Of a stretch of 64,000 bases of DNA, positions 1-8,487 are shown one piece after another. Positions within the stretch are counted from its first letter, which is position 1. Every line of letters begins with the position of its first letter. The notes beneath the pieces were generated by a model. That model saw only the letters and a program-made list of their open reading frames with translations. It was not told the origin of the DNA and did not search any database. The position numbers and the translations under genes are program-made. The DNA comes from an uncultured Eubacterium sp. (lineage in GTDB: Bacteria > Bacillota > Clostridia > Lachnospirales > Lachnospiraceae), in the NCBI GenBank assembly GCA_910585745.1, contig CAJUFM010000003.1, forward strand, positions 36,600-100,599. The letters run 5' to 3'.

Positions 1-5
1 GCATA

Positions 6-968
6 ATGAAGCAGCCAGATGTTTCAGTAGTAATACCATGCTATAATTCAGAAAAATCCATCGGAGAGGTAGTGGAGAAGGTGTCTGCCAAACTTTCTGA
101 GATGGGATATACGTATGAGATGGTGCTGGTAAATGATTATTCAAAAGATGGAGCATTTCAGGAGATACATCGTCTTGCCAAAGAACACTCTTTTGTGAAA
201 GGGATTAATCTGGCAAAGAATTTTGGACAGCACAATGCCATTTTAGCTGGATTTCACTATGTGAGCGGCAGTTATGTGATTGGTATGGACGATGACCTGC
301 AGACCGATCCTTCACAATTTCCAAAGCTGTTTGATAAGTTGAAGGAAGGCTATGATCTGGTATATGGAACTTATCCCATGGTGAGACAAAGTTTTTTCCG
401 ACGTCTGGGAAGCCGGTTTAATAATGTGGTTTTGGGCAGGATGATACAACAGCCAAGGCATATCAGAACATCAAGTTTTTGGCTTGCCAAAGCCTATATT
501 ATAAAAGAAGTTGTTAAATATGAACACTCCTATACAAATCTGCGTGGGTTGTTTTTTCGGACAACCGCCTATATTGCCTGTGTTGAGGTGGAACATTTTG
601 CACGAAAATATGGCAGATCCAATTATACGCTCAAGTCACTGATTAAGCTATGGAGCAACTGCATCAATTTTTCTGTGGCGCCGCTGCGAATTTTTCTTCT
701 GATCGGAAGTGTTGCTTCTGCAGGAGGTTTTCTAGGAGCATTGATCTTGATCATCAAAAAGATTATGAATATAAATATGTCTCTCGGCTGGCCGTCTTTG
801 ATGGCAGCAGTTTGTTTCTTTTCTGGTATTATTCTGATTGGTATTGGACTGACAGGAGAGTATATCGGAAGGGCATTTATGTGTATTAATGCTACCCCTC
901 AGTATGTGGTAAAAGAAGAAGTAAACGTACAGGATGGTATTGATTCCGGGGAGGAAGATGGAGAATGA
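6..968 (+). CDS. Polyprenyl-phosphate sugar synthase-like GT2 with C-terminal membrane helices
   Basis: A GT-A fold family 2 glycosyltransferase of the ArnC/GtrB/DPM1 type. The N-terminus shows SVVIPCYNSEKSIGE, a VNDYSKDG loop and a metal-binding DDDLQTDPSQ motif near residues 96-105. Two long hydrophobic segments near residues 225-250 and 265-285 place the active site on the inner membrane face. The 320 aa length fits the family. It probably moves a sugar from a nucleotide donor to undecaprenyl phosphate. Its stop codon overlaps the start of the acetyltransferase by four bases, so the two are translationally coupled, and the two small EamA-like proteins downstream could flip the lipid-linked product. 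The sugar itself cannot be read from sequence. The window starts only five bases upstream, so the promoter is not visible. Confidence 0.88.
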   Translation: MKQPDVSVVIPCYNSEKSIGEVVEKVSAKLSEMGYTYEMVLVNDYSKDGAFQEIHRLAKEHSFVKGINLAKNFGQHNAILAGFHYVSGSYVIGMDDDLQTDPSQFPKLFDKLKEGYDLVYGTYPMVRQSFFRRLGSRFNNVVLGRMIQQPRHIRTSSFWLAKAYIIKEVVKYEHSYTNLRGLFFRTTAYIACVEVEHFARKYGRSNYTLKSLIKLWSNCINFSVAPLRIFLLIGSVASAGGFLGALILIIKKIMNINMSLGWPSLMAAVCFFSGIILIGIGLTGEYIGRAFMCINATPQYVVKEEVNVQDGIDSGEEDGE

Positions 969-1624
969 AAAAAACATTGATCTTTGGAATAAACCGGTTT
1001 GCAGAACTGTTATCAGAGTATATGGAAGAGGATGGTATCCCGATAGCAGGTTTTCTGGTTGATGAAAAATATAAGCCGGATCAGGAGATGTTTTGTGAAA
1101 AACCGATTTATATTACAGAACATATGGAGCAGGAGGTTCCGGCAGAGCATTATAATGTTATACTTGCTTTGGGTTATCACAAAATGAATACAATTCGTCA
1201 GATGAAATATCTGGAGTTAAAAGAAAAGGGATATGACATTATCGGATATCGTCATCCGACGGCATTGATTCAGGCAGATCAAATCGGGGAAGGAAATATC
1301 TTTTTGGAAAATGTTACGATTGGAAAGCATGTACGAATCGGAACCAGTAACGTTTTTTATCCCTGTGCACATATTGCCCATCATACCCAGGTGGAAGATT
1401 TTAATTTTTTTGCGATATCTTGTTCTGTGGCGGGGAATGCAAGAATTCATAATAATTGTTTTTTTGGTAATAACTGTTCGTTAAAAAATGGAATACAAGT
1501 TCTTGATTATACTTTGGTGGGAGCAGGATGTTACTTACAGGGAAATACAGATATAGGGGGGGGTGTATTCGTCCCTGTAAGATGTATGCAGCTGGAAGGT
1601 AAGAACAGTTTGGATATGATTTGA
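965..1624 (+). CDS. NeuD/PglD-like sugar O- or N-acyltransferase (left-handed beta helix)
   Basis: A 219 aa protein with an N-terminal nucleotide-sugar-binding-like part (LIFGINRFAELLSEYM, residues 4-19) and a C-terminal run of hexapeptide-like repeats (IGEGNIFLENVTIGKHVRIG and following, about residues 103-205). This is the layout of NeuD/PglD acetyltransferases, which acylate a sugar amine or hydroxyl in the cytoplasm. It overlaps the preceding GT2 gene by four bases (ATGA) and is followed after 18 bases by an ATP-grasp gene. It therefore probably modifies the sugar that the GT2 loads on the lipid carrier, or the nucleotide sugar before loading. The acyl donor and position are unknown. The first half is more divergent than the helix repeats. 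Confidence 0.8.
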   Translation: MKKTLIFGINRFAELLSEYMEEDGIPIAGFLVDEKYKPDQEMFCEKPIYITEHMEQEVPAEHYNVILALGYHKMNTIRQMKYLELKEKGYDIIGYRHPTALIQADQIGEGNIFLENVTIGKHVRIGTSNVFYPCAHIAHHTQVEDFNFFAISCSVAGNARIHNNCFFGNNCSLKNGIQVLDYTLVGAGCYLQGNTDIGGGVFVPVRCMQLEGKNSLDMI

Positions 1625-1642
1625 TTTGGAGGAACAAATATA

Positions 1643-2863
1643 TTGAAAAAAATAATGATTCTGGGAGCCGGCGTTTATCAGCTCCCAATTTTGCAAAAAG
1701 CAGCTGATATGTGTGAAGTAATACTTGTAGCGCCGGAGGTTTCAGCGGATTTTAAGGAATACGCAGATAGGGTATACTATCTGGATTTACGACAGCAGGA
1801 TGCGATACTGGAAGTTGCTCAAAAAGAAAAAATAGATGGTATTATTACAGATCAAACAGATATTCCAGTGCGTACCGTGGCTTATGTGGCGGATAAAATG
1901 GGGCTTCCGGGAATTGGTTATGATATGGCGTGCCTTTTTACGGATAAAGGCAGAATGCGCCAAAAGTTGGAGGAGTTAGGAATTCCGGTGCTTCCCAATA
2001 AGACTGTTGGGACATTGGAAGAGGCAGTATGTTTTTTCGATTCTTTGGAAAGTACGGCGATTATTAAGCCGGCGGATAACCAGGGGAGCAGAGGGGTATA
2101 TAAGATTTCATCCAGAATGGAATTGGAGAAATATTTTGCAGCATCATTGAGTGTATCACCGACAGGTCAGGTGGTGATAGAAAAGTATGCAGAGGGCAGG
2201 GAATTTGTGGTTGAAGCAATGTCCCTGAATTATGAATACCGGGAATTGATCCTGGGGGATACCATTTATTTTGACATAGAGAATGCATTTGCGGCAAAGA
2301 GTCGTATTTTTCCGTCAAATGCCGGGGAAGAACTCTGCAAAAAGGTATCTCTGCTTAATGAGAGAATCATAAAAGGGTTCGGTTTAAAACAGGGAATTAG
2401 TCACAGCGAATATGTGATGGACGGTGATGAGATATATTTAATCGAGACAGCGGCCCGTGGGGGAGGTGTATTTATTTCCAGTGATTTGATATATCTTGGC
2501 ACCGGGGTGAATACAGAAGAATTCCTTATTCGCGTAGCACTGGGAGAGTTAAACTGTATGCCGGAGGTGCAAAAAGACCAGTGCCATTGTGGTTACATGG
2601 CGTTTTATCTTCCACAGGGTACAGTAAAATCGATACAAGGTATCGATTCTGTTATAAACTTTGATTTTGTTCATAGAAATATTCTTTATACCATTCATAG
2701 AGGAATGAAGATTGGAGCAATTGAGGACAAAACTTCCCGTTTTTCGATTATTGTAAGTGGAAAAAATGCCGGTGAATTGGAAGAGCATATGGAGAAAATA
2801 CGGGAAACTCTGCAGATTGAGGTGGATACTGAAGAGGGAGTGAAATATCCGATATGGGAATAA
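1643..2863 (+). CDS. ATP-grasp domain protein (CarB/PurT-like ligase)
   Basis: A 406 aa ATP-grasp enzyme. A Rossmann-like pre-ATP-grasp part (MILGAGVYQLPILQKA) is followed by an ATP-binding core with IIKPADNQGSRGV near residues 136-148 and EKYAEGREFVVEA near 179-191, and a metal-site segment IYLIETAARGGG near 267-278. Such enzymes join a carboxylate to an amine or thiol through an acyl phosphate. In polysaccharide clusters, ATP-grasp genes next to NeuD-like transferases are thought to add an amino acid or small acid to a sugar; that role here is inferred. The start is TTG at 1643, chosen because TTTGGAGG lies nine bases upstream; an in-frame ATG at 1655 would be too far away. It overlaps the next gene by ten bases. 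Confidence 0.82.
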   Translation: MKKIMILGAGVYQLPILQKAADMCEVILVAPEVSADFKEYADRVYYLDLRQQDAILEVAQKEKIDGIITDQTDIPVRTVAYVADKMGLPGIGYDMACLFTDKGRMRQKLEELGIPVLPNKTVGTLEEAVCFFDSLESTAIIKPADNQGSRGVYKISSRMELEKYFAASLSVSPTGQVVIEKYAEGREFVVEAMSLNYEYRELILGDTIYFDIENAFAAKSRIFPSNAGEELCKKVSLLNERIIKGFGLKQGISHSEYVMDGDEIYLIETAARGGGVFISSDLIYLGTGVNTEEFLIRVALGELNCMPEVQKDQCHCGYMAFYLPQGTVKSIQGIDSVINFDFVHRNILYTIHRGMKIGAIEDKTSRFSIIVSGKNAGELEEHMEKIRETLQIEVDTEEGVKYPIWE

Positions 2864-3207
2864 AAAATAAGATAGGGGGAAGTGTTTTTGCTTTGTTGGC
2901 AATAACACTTTTGATACAAAGTTTTAGTTCTGTATTTGTAAAAACAGCGGGAAGATATCCGGTAATGTCAGAAAAATTTTTGCTCTTCTATGGACTTGCA
3001 CTAGTTTGTCTCGGGATTTTTTCTATCATGTGGCAGTTTTTGCTGGAGCGCATTCCACTGACAACAGCATATTTAAGAAAAGGAATTTCTTATATATTGG
3101 TTCTCGCCTGGTCCGTATTGATTTTTCATGAAAACATCACATGGAATAATATTTTGGGAAGTGTGATAATTATTATAGGAGTTGTAATTAGCAGTTATGA
3201 TCATTGA
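2854..3207 (+). CDS. Small EamA/SMR-type membrane protein, ArnE-like
   Basis: A 117 aa hydrophobic protein with four predicted membrane helices, the size and pattern of ArnE or small multidrug resistance subunits. The last helix begins ILGSVIIIIGVVISSY, a typical EamA C-terminal pattern. It overlaps the ATP-grasp gene by ten bases and the following small membrane protein by eleven, so the two small proteins are almost certainly made together. By analogy with ArnE/ArnF, which flip undecaprenyl-phosphate aminoarabinose, the pair should flip the lipid-linked sugar made by the GT2 at the start of the window. The substrate is not deducible. Confidence 0.78.
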   Translation: MGIKNKIGGSVFALLAITLLIQSFSSVFVKTAGRYPVMSEKFLLFYGLALVCLGIFSIMWQFLLERIPLTTAYLRKGISYILVLAWSVLIFHENITWNNILGSVIIIIGVVISSYDH

Positions 3208-3532
3208 ATTTATCCTCGCTTTTGGTGCAACCATAATAGCCGCTGTATCACAGCTGTTCTTAAAAAGTTCAGCGAATCAAAAACATAGTGGCTTTATTAA
3301 GAAGTTTTTGAATTTTAAAGTTATTTTTGCCTATGGATTATTATTTTTGTCTACGGTTTTTAATGTTTTTGCTTACCGGACACTTTCATTAAAATACCAG
3401 CCTATGATTGACTCCACAGGGCTGATCTGGGTTACTATACTGGCAGCTGTTTTTATAAACGAAAAGCCTTCAAAAATAAAGATCATTTCTATTTTGGTGA
3501 CATTGGCCGGAGTGGTGATTTACTGTTTGTAA
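3197..3532 (+). CDS. Small EamA/SMR-type membrane protein, ArnF-like
   Basis: A 111 aa four-helix membrane protein and partner of the preceding gene. It carries the EamA-type segment YQPMIDSTGLIWVTILAAVF and ends LVTLAGVVIYCL. Overlap of eleven bases with its partner supports a hetero-oligomeric flippase of the ArnE/ArnF type. It is the last gene of the first operon: a hairpin with a T-tract follows about 70 bases downstream. The assignment to lipid-linked sugar flipping rests on size, pairing and the neighbouring GT2 gene; a general multidrug role is less likely in this context. Confidence 0.78.
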   Translation: MIIEFILAFGATIIAAVSQLFLKSSANQKHSGFIKKFLNFKVIFAYGLLFLSTVFNVFAYRTLSLKYQPMIDSTGLIWVTILAAVFINEKPSKIKIISILVTLAGVVIYCL

Positions 3533-3599
3533 ATTTTGTAAGAGTTGATATTAGGATTACTTATATTATGAAGTTTCTTAAACAAGATATTTTGTTGGA

Positions 3600-3637
3600 A
3601 AGGCCAGATAAATTAATAATGCTGGCCTTAAATTTTT
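3600..3637 (+). terminator. Rho-independent terminator after the first operon
   Basis: A perfect 8-bp stem, AAGGCCAG at 3600-3607 and CTGGCCTT at 3622-3629, is followed within three bases by TTTTT. It closes the transcript of the ArnEF-like pair. The promoter of the next gene begins three bases after it. Confidence 0.75.
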
Positions 3638-3639
3638 CC

Positions 3640-3668
3640 TTGCCGTCTGAAGTAAACTATGCTATACT
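3640..3668 (+). promoter_or_regulatory. Sigma-A-type promoter for the Rpn-like gene
   Basis: TTGCCG (3640-3645) and TATACT (3663-3668) are separated by exactly 17 bases, and a TG lies one base upstream of the -10. This predicts a transcript start near 3675 and a 5' leader of about 165 bases before the gene at 3840. Within the leader, partly complementary TTAAGCA/TGCTTA segments could fold, but no T-tract follows, so no attenuator is called. Confidence 0.65.
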
Positions 3669-3784
3669 ATCCTTAAGCAATAAGTTTCTATTTTTTCTGG
3701 TTTTCTATCATCTTTTTTAGGACTCTTGCTTATTAATTCTATTAATTTTTCATGTATTAAGCAGGAGTGCGGAGATTTAAACAT

Positions 3785-3826
3785 ATGAAAAAAGATCCAT
3801 TTCTCCTGGTGAAGCGTTTATCTTAG
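3785..3826 (+). CDS. Putative 13-residue leader peptide overlapping the next ribosome binding site
   Basis: The reading frame MKKDPFLLVKRLS ends in TAG at 3824-3826, and that stop overlaps the AGGAGGGG ribosome binding site (3825-3832) of the Rpn-like gene. A GGAG lies about ten bases upstream of its ATG. The arrangement suggests that a ribosome finishing the small frame can restart on the main gene. Short frames arise by chance, so this is tentative. Confidence 0.35.
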   Translation: MKKDPFLLVKRLS

Positions 3827-3839
3827 GAGGGGATATGGA

Positions 3840-4805
3840 ATGTATAGTAACGAAAATTCATTGGCAAAACGTATCAACACGTCAGAAATATGTTTGTCGT
3901 ATGATCAGTTATGTAAGAGGCTGCTGGCAAATAAGCAGATTCTGGCATGGATCCTGAAAGGCTGTGTGGCTGAGTTTGCGGAGTGCAGTATGCAGGATAT
4001 CGCAGAAAAATATATTGAAGGCTGCCCTGGCAAAACAACGGTTTCCTTATATCCAGATGAACGTAGTGAGTTTGTTGAGGGTGCAGTGACGGAAGATAGT
4101 ACGATGCTGGAAGGAACCGTTGCCTTTGATATACACTTTAAAGCAATTAAGCCGGATTCTGATACATTTGTTTCATTTATTTTCAATATAGAAGCGCAGA
4201 AAAATTTTTACCCGGGCTACCCATTGATAAAAAGAGGAGTCTACTATGGCAGCAGGTTGATTTCATCCCAGTGGGGAACTGTATTTTCAAATTCACACTA
4301 TGAAAAGATGAATAAGGTGTATACGATCTGGGTGTGTACAGATCCGCCGCGATACCGAAGGAATACTATTGTGAGTTACTCTTTGGAGCCGCACGATCTG
4401 GCCGGGAAAACAAAGGAAAAGAAGGAAAATTACGATCTGATAACCGTTGTCATGATCTGTCTTGGCAATTCGGGCGATAAAAATTATAAAGGCCTGCTAA
4501 AGATGTTAGGTGTACTTTTGAAGGAGGACATGCCTGCCGCGGAGAAAAAAAGGATATTGCAGGAGGAGTTTTCGATTATTTTATCAACCAGTATGGAAAG
4601 AGAGGTGTCGCAAATGTGTGATCTGGGGATTGGTCTTTGGAAAGAAGCCTGGGATGAAGCGAAGTATGAGGATGTCTGTAACCTGATGGAGGTTACTGGC
4701 TGGGATATGGAAAAATGTATGGATATCTTGAAAATACCAGAAGAGAAAAAGGATTTTTTTGGCATGAAAGCGGTAAATGGAAAGAAGGAACTGGTACTGG
4801 GTTAG
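3840..4805 (+). CDS. Rpn-like PD-(D/E)XK nuclease / putative transposase protein
   Basis: A 321 aa protein of the type often annotated as Rpn recombination-promoting nuclease or PD-(D/E)XK transposase, common in many copies in Lachnospiraceae. The nuclease core is visible as FVEGAVTEDSTMLEGTVAFD followed by FNIEAQKNFYPGYPLIKRG, giving the D-x(n)-E-x-Q/K pattern near residues 95-125. The C-terminal part after residue 255 is charged and helical, as in relatives. The start at 3840 is preceded at seven bases by AGGAGGGG; an ATG at 3835 is too close to that site. The gene has its own promoter and is bracketed by terminators, so it is an independent unit set inside the polysaccharide locus. No terminal inverted repeats were seen, so mobility of this copy is not shown. 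Confidence 0.75.
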   Translation: MYSNENSLAKRINTSEICLSYDQLCKRLLANKQILAWILKGCVAEFAECSMQDIAEKYIEGCPGKTTVSLYPDERSEFVEGAVTEDSTMLEGTVAFDIHFKAIKPDSDTFVSFIFNIEAQKNFYPGYPLIKRGVYYGSRLISSQWGTVFSNSHYEKMNKVYTIWVCTDPPRYRRNTIVSYSLEPHDLAGKTKEKKENYDLITVVMICLGNSGDKNYKGLLKMLGVLLKEDMPAAEKKRILQEEFSIILSTSMEREVSQMCDLGIGLWKEAWDEAKYEDVCNLMEVTGWDMEKCMDILKIPEEKKDFFGMKAVNGKKELVLG

Positions 4806-4883
4806 CATTATGGCGTGAATTTGATCCTGCTTTTTCCTAAGTTAGTACAATAATATAAGCTTTGGATCATATATCTCAAAACC

Positions 4884-4926
4884 AATAGTCGTATATTCCA
4901 ACAGGGAATCATACGGCTATTTTTTT
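4884..4926 (+). terminator. Rho-independent terminator after the Rpn-like gene
   Basis: AATAGTCGTAT (4884-4894) pairs with ATACGGCTATT (4911-4921) with one G-T pair, and a run of seven T residues follows. It lies about 80 bases after the stop codon of the Rpn-like gene. Confidence 0.75.
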
Positions 4927-4963
4927 GTTTTTGTCATTTTCTATGGAAAAAACAGACAAAAAG

Positions 4964-4972
4964 TGGTATACT
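4964..4972 (+). promoter_or_regulatory. Extended -10 promoter for the ThDP enzyme
   Basis: TGGTATACT is an extended -10 element (TG one base upstream of TATACT, 4967-4972). No good -35 hexamer sits 16-18 bases upstream; TGGAAA is the nearest. The predicted start near 4979 leaves a leader of about 45 bases before the ThDP enzyme gene with its CAGGAGG site. Confidence 0.5.
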
Positions 4973-5023
4973 ACTTTTATATGCGTTAAAAGATGAAAGA
5001 AATGTAAGCTCAGGAGGACGATC

Positions 5024-6841
5024 ATGAAGATAAAATTATCCAACTATGTAGCACAGTTTTTAGTGGACCATGGGATTGATACAGTGTTTACTGTGACAGG
5101 TGGCGGTGCCATGCACCTGAACGACGGGCTGGGGCACCAGGAAGGACTGCACTGTGTCTATCAGCACCATGAGCAGGCGTGTGCCATCGCTGGTGAAGCA
5201 TATGCTAGAATGCATAACAAAATTGGCGCTGTTTGTGTGACCACGGGACCAGGAGGGACCAATGCCATTACCGGTGTGGTAGGAGGATGGCTGGATTCCA
5301 TCCCCATGCTGGTGATCTCCGGCCAGGTCCGCTATGATACTACGGCGAGAAGCACGGGCCTTGGGATCCGGGCGATGGGAGACCAGGAATTTGATATCTG
5401 TAAGGCCGTGGACAGTATGACGAAATACTGCCAGATGGTGATCGATCCTCTGGATATCCGATATTGTCTGGAAAAGGCGCTGTATCTGGCCCAGATTGGA
5501 AGACCGGGGCCATGCTGGCTGGATATACCGGTAAATGTGCAGGGAGCATTTATTGAGACCGAAGAACTTCGTTCTTTTGATCCGGCAGAATGCGTTGCAG
5601 AAGTTCCGGCAAAGCCATCGGAGGAAACCATAGATACGATCATTGAAAAGATCAAACAGGCAAAGCGTCCGGTGATCAATGCCGGAAACGGAATCCGGAT
5701 CTCCGGCGGTTATGAGGATTTCTGCCAGATGGTGGACAAGCTGAATATCCCGGTAGTGACCGGCTGGAACAGCATTGACCTGATCGCGGATGCGCATCCC
5801 TTGTATGTGGGCCGGGGTGGTATCATGGGAGACCGGGCAGGAAATTTTGCGATCCAGAACAGTGATCTGGTACTTTCCCTTGGAAGCCGTCTGAGTATCC
5901 GCCAGGTGGGGTACAATTATAAGACATGGGCGAGAGAGGCTTATACCATCGTAGTGGATGTGGACGGTGAGGAGCTGAAAAAACCTACGATTCATGTAGA
6001 CATGCCGGTATGTGCGGATGTGAAAAATGTGATGCAGATGATCAATGAGAAGCTTGGGGATACAAAGCTGGACACAGATCCCTTCTGGCTGGATAAATGC
6101 GATCACTGGAAAAAGACTTATCCTGTTGTTCTGCCGAAACATTACGAGCAGAAAGGGCTGGCCAACGTCTATGCATTTATTAAGGAAGTCAGCAGAGTCC
6201 TTCCGGAAGATTATGTGACGGTGGTCGGAAATGGTTCCGCCTGTGTGGTGGGAAGCCATGGTTATGAGATCAAAAAGGGACAGAGATTTATTATCAATTC
6301 GGCCATCGCATCCATGGGATACGATCTGCCGGCTGCTATTGGTGCCTGCGTAGCGGAGGGGGGCAGAGAGCTGGTGTGCCTGAGCGGCGACGGAAGCATC
6401 CAGATGAATCTTCAGGAACTACAGACGATTCAGACCAATAAACTGCCTATCAAGATCTTTGTCATCAACAACAATGGGTATCATTCTATTCGTCAGACAC
6501 AGACCAATTTCTTTGGAGAACCTTTTGTGGGAATCGGGCCTCAGAGCCATGACCTGGAATTTCCGGATATGAAAAAAATCGCTTATGCCTATGATTATCC
6601 ATTTTTCCGCTGTGAGAGCAATGACGCGCTGGAGGAGACAATACGGCAGGTTTTCGCCACAGAGGGAGCAGTGATCTGTGAGATCATGGTCTCCACGGAT
6701 CAGAACTTTGAGCCAAAGTCTTCTACCAAACGGCTGGAGGATGGCACACTGGTATCACCGCCGCTGGAGGACCTGGCGCCATTCCTTGACAGAGAGACAT
6801 TCTTAAAAGAGATGATTATAGATCCGGTTTCGGAGGAATGA
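5024..6841 (+). CDS. ThDP-dependent acetolactate synthase-like enzyme (YerE-like candidate)
   Basis: A complete 605 aa thiamine-diphosphate enzyme. Glu50 in YQHHEQACAIAGEAYARM is the catalytic glutamate of the pyrimidine domain, and GDG at 455-457 followed by NNNGY at 482-486 is the ThDP/Mg motif of the PP domain. The middle third is the nucleotide-binding domain of acetolactate synthases. No regulatory subunit or other branched-chain amino acid gene is near, so a role in isoleucine/valine synthesis is unlikely. In Yersinia, YerE is an acetolactate-synthase-like flavoenzyme that adds a two-carbon unit from pyruvate to a CDP-3,6-dideoxy-4-ketosugar. The same CDP-sugar trio is encoded at 14.7-17.9 kb, so a YerE-like function is the best inference. 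The next gene is convergent with one base between the stop codons. Confidence 0.8.
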   Translation: MKIKLSNYVAQFLVDHGIDTVFTVTGGGAMHLNDGLGHQEGLHCVYQHHEQACAIAGEAYARMHNKIGAVCVTTGPGGTNAITGVVGGWLDSIPMLVISGQVRYDTTARSTGLGIRAMGDQEFDICKAVDSMTKYCQMVIDPLDIRYCLEKALYLAQIGRPGPCWLDIPVNVQGAFIETEELRSFDPAECVAEVPAKPSEETIDTIIEKIKQAKRPVINAGNGIRISGGYEDFCQMVDKLNIPVVTGWNSIDLIADAHPLYVGRGGIMGDRAGNFAIQNSDLVLSLGSRLSIRQVGYNYKTWAREAYTIVVDVDGEELKKPTIHVDMPVCADVKNVMQMINEKLGDTKLDTDPFWLDKCDHWKKTYPVVLPKHYEQKGLANVYAFIKEVSRVLPEDYVTVVGNGSACVVGSHGYEIKKGQRFIINSAIASMGYDLPAAIGACVAEGGRELVCLSGDGSIQMNLQELQTIQTNKLPIKIFVINNNGYHSIRQTQTNFFGEPFVGIGPQSHDLEFPDMKKIAYAYDYPFFRCESNDALEETIRQVFATEGAVICEIMVSTDQNFEPKSSTKRLEDGTLVSPPLEDLAPFLDRETFLKEMIIDPVSEE

Positions 6842-6842
6842 C

Positions 6843-8456
6843 TTATTGGGTGTTTAATTCGTCATATAATAAGATGTTTTTTTCATAGATGAGAATTTTA
6901 TAATCTTTATACTCCTTGATCTCTGAGGTGGCAAGGTAATATTTATCATCAATGGCCTCATCATCTGGAGCGACGAGAATAAAGCATCTGCCAGGGTGCT
7001 TCCCAACATCATAGTATGAGCGGGAGGTCATCCAGTAGTAAGGATAGGAGGGCGTGATGATATAAGAGACGAGTTTAATCTCCCCGTTGGAAAGAGCCAT
7101 ATACTTATATGAATTCCAGAAGGTGGAAAAGCCATAATTAAGGTCATTTTCTTTCAAAAAATCGATTAACGTCCCTTCTTCCTGGTCGACTTTGTATTCG
7201 TTGCGGATGGGCAGCACGGTTTCGGTCATGTAATTGAGGTGACCGCATAAAACGATAATCGTTGTGACTGCATAAATAAATCCTTCAAAATATTTACCTT
7301 TTGCTTTGATTAGGTCCGTAAGCAATATGGATGTAAACACGATATTGTGCCAGAATACGAGTTCGTAATATATAATATTGCTTGCATTTGTAAACAGCAT
7401 TGTATATAAAAGGAGAAAATTACTGATAAATGCATAAATTGTGTAGAATCTCCAAAATGGTTTTTTTACCTTTTTGTATCGGAGAATCATCCAAACAGGA
7501 GAGACTATCGCGCAGAGGAACATGACAATAAGGTACATGCCAGAGGTGATACCAGAGAGAGATACCAGTTCTTTTTCCCCTGTCGCATAATAAAAGCGGA
7601 GGATGCTTGGAATAAGTTTATTAAAATTTTCAGTTAGTTTTTCCATACTTACAAAAGAAACAGAGCCACTGATGGATTCCAATGTGAGAATCTTTGACAA
7701 GGCTGTGTAACCGGTCACTCCAAGAACTGTCCCGATGATGGTCAATACCAGAAGTATGTTCTGTTTTTTGTTTTTGAGAACAAGCTCGATACGAAACTGG
7801 TTTTCAATATATGAAAACACGGGAAATGAAACGACAATCGGCAGGGTAAAAAGAAATATGCTTTTCATGCCTTTTATGCTGCATAAAAAAATGAGGATAA
7901 ACCAAACAATATAGAGAAGGGGAAGATAATTACGGCGTTCTTCCTGCGCCGCCTGTGAAAAGAGCAACCGGTATATCAGAAGCATTAGAAGAAGATCCCA
8001 AATGATCTGATATGTATAGGCTGCCTCATAAAATGTTTCCCAATAGTGCATCATGGGAAGAGTCAGCATGAGAATAGAAAGCAGAGCAGCGGTATACCGG
8101 TTTTTTCCAGACAATGTATGGTGATAAAAATAAAAAATCAAGACAATGGCAGCCAATACTAAAAGAATTACGGTCAATTCCCTGCACAACAGCCAGTCCT
8201 GACAAAATAGCCTTAATACCAGAACGATCAGTTCCGGAGAAAATATGAGGATTCCTGTGGTATAGCAGAAACCATCTGGGAAAAACTGGCGGGTTTTGAT
8301 CTGTTCGTCAGCCATGAGCAGCCAGTATGCCATATCTGAAGTAAAGATGGATCTTGTACAGTACAAAATATAAAACAGGACAGCGGATATGCTGAAAACC
8401 GTCATTATAAATAATAAAAGTTTACGTTTTGAAAAGCTTCTTCGTTTTGGATGCAT
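6843..8456 (-). CDS. Multi-pass membrane GT-C-like glycosyltransferase
   Basis: A 537 aa protein with about ten to twelve predicted membrane helices. The first helix is followed by an outward loop with FTSDMAYWLLMADEQI near residues 38-53, where the aspartate fits the catalytic position of GT-C enzymes that use lipid-phosphate sugars. The C-terminal 110 residues form a soluble tail. The start is supported by GAGG seven bases upstream. It is transcribed from the divergent promoter at 8.5 kb, opposite to the UbiA module. It probably transfers a polyprenyl-phosphate-linked sugar to the surface polymer. Sequence does not reveal the sugar. It shows no close relation by eye to the GT-C proteins at 10.0 and 12.6 kb beyond topology. 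Confidence 0.68.
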   Translation of the reverse strand: MHPKRRSFSKRKLLLFIMTVFSISAVLFYILYCTRSIFTSDMAYWLLMADEQIKTRQFFPDGFCYTTGILIFSPELIVLVLRLFCQDWLLCRELTVILLVLAAIVLIFYFYHHTLSGKNRYTAALLSILMLTLPMMHYWETFYEAAYTYQIIWDLLLMLLIYRLLFSQAAQEERRNYLPLLYIVWFILIFLCSIKGMKSIFLFTLPIVVSFPVFSYIENQFRIELVLKNKKQNILLVLTIIGTVLGVTGYTALSKILTLESISGSVSFVSMEKLTENFNKLIPSILRFYYATGEKELVSLSGITSGMYLIVMFLCAIVSPVWMILRYKKVKKPFWRFYTIYAFISNFLLLYTMLFTNASNIIYYELVFWHNIVFTSILLTDLIKAKGKYFEGFIYAVTTIIVLCGHLNYMTETVLPIRNEYKVDQEEGTLIDFLKENDLNYGFSTFWNSYKYMALSNGEIKLVSYIITPSYPYYWMTSRSYYDVGKHPGRCFILVAPDDEAIDDKYYLATSEIKEYKDYKILIYEKNILLYDELNTQ

Positions 8457-8487
8457 ATTATAACCTCATTTCGACTGGAATAAATTC

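Noticed and set aside
5060..6259. A 399-codon frame on the minus strand
   Set aside because: It lies wholly inside the ThDP enzyme gene, whose motifs are intact; the antisense protein has no recognisable domain.
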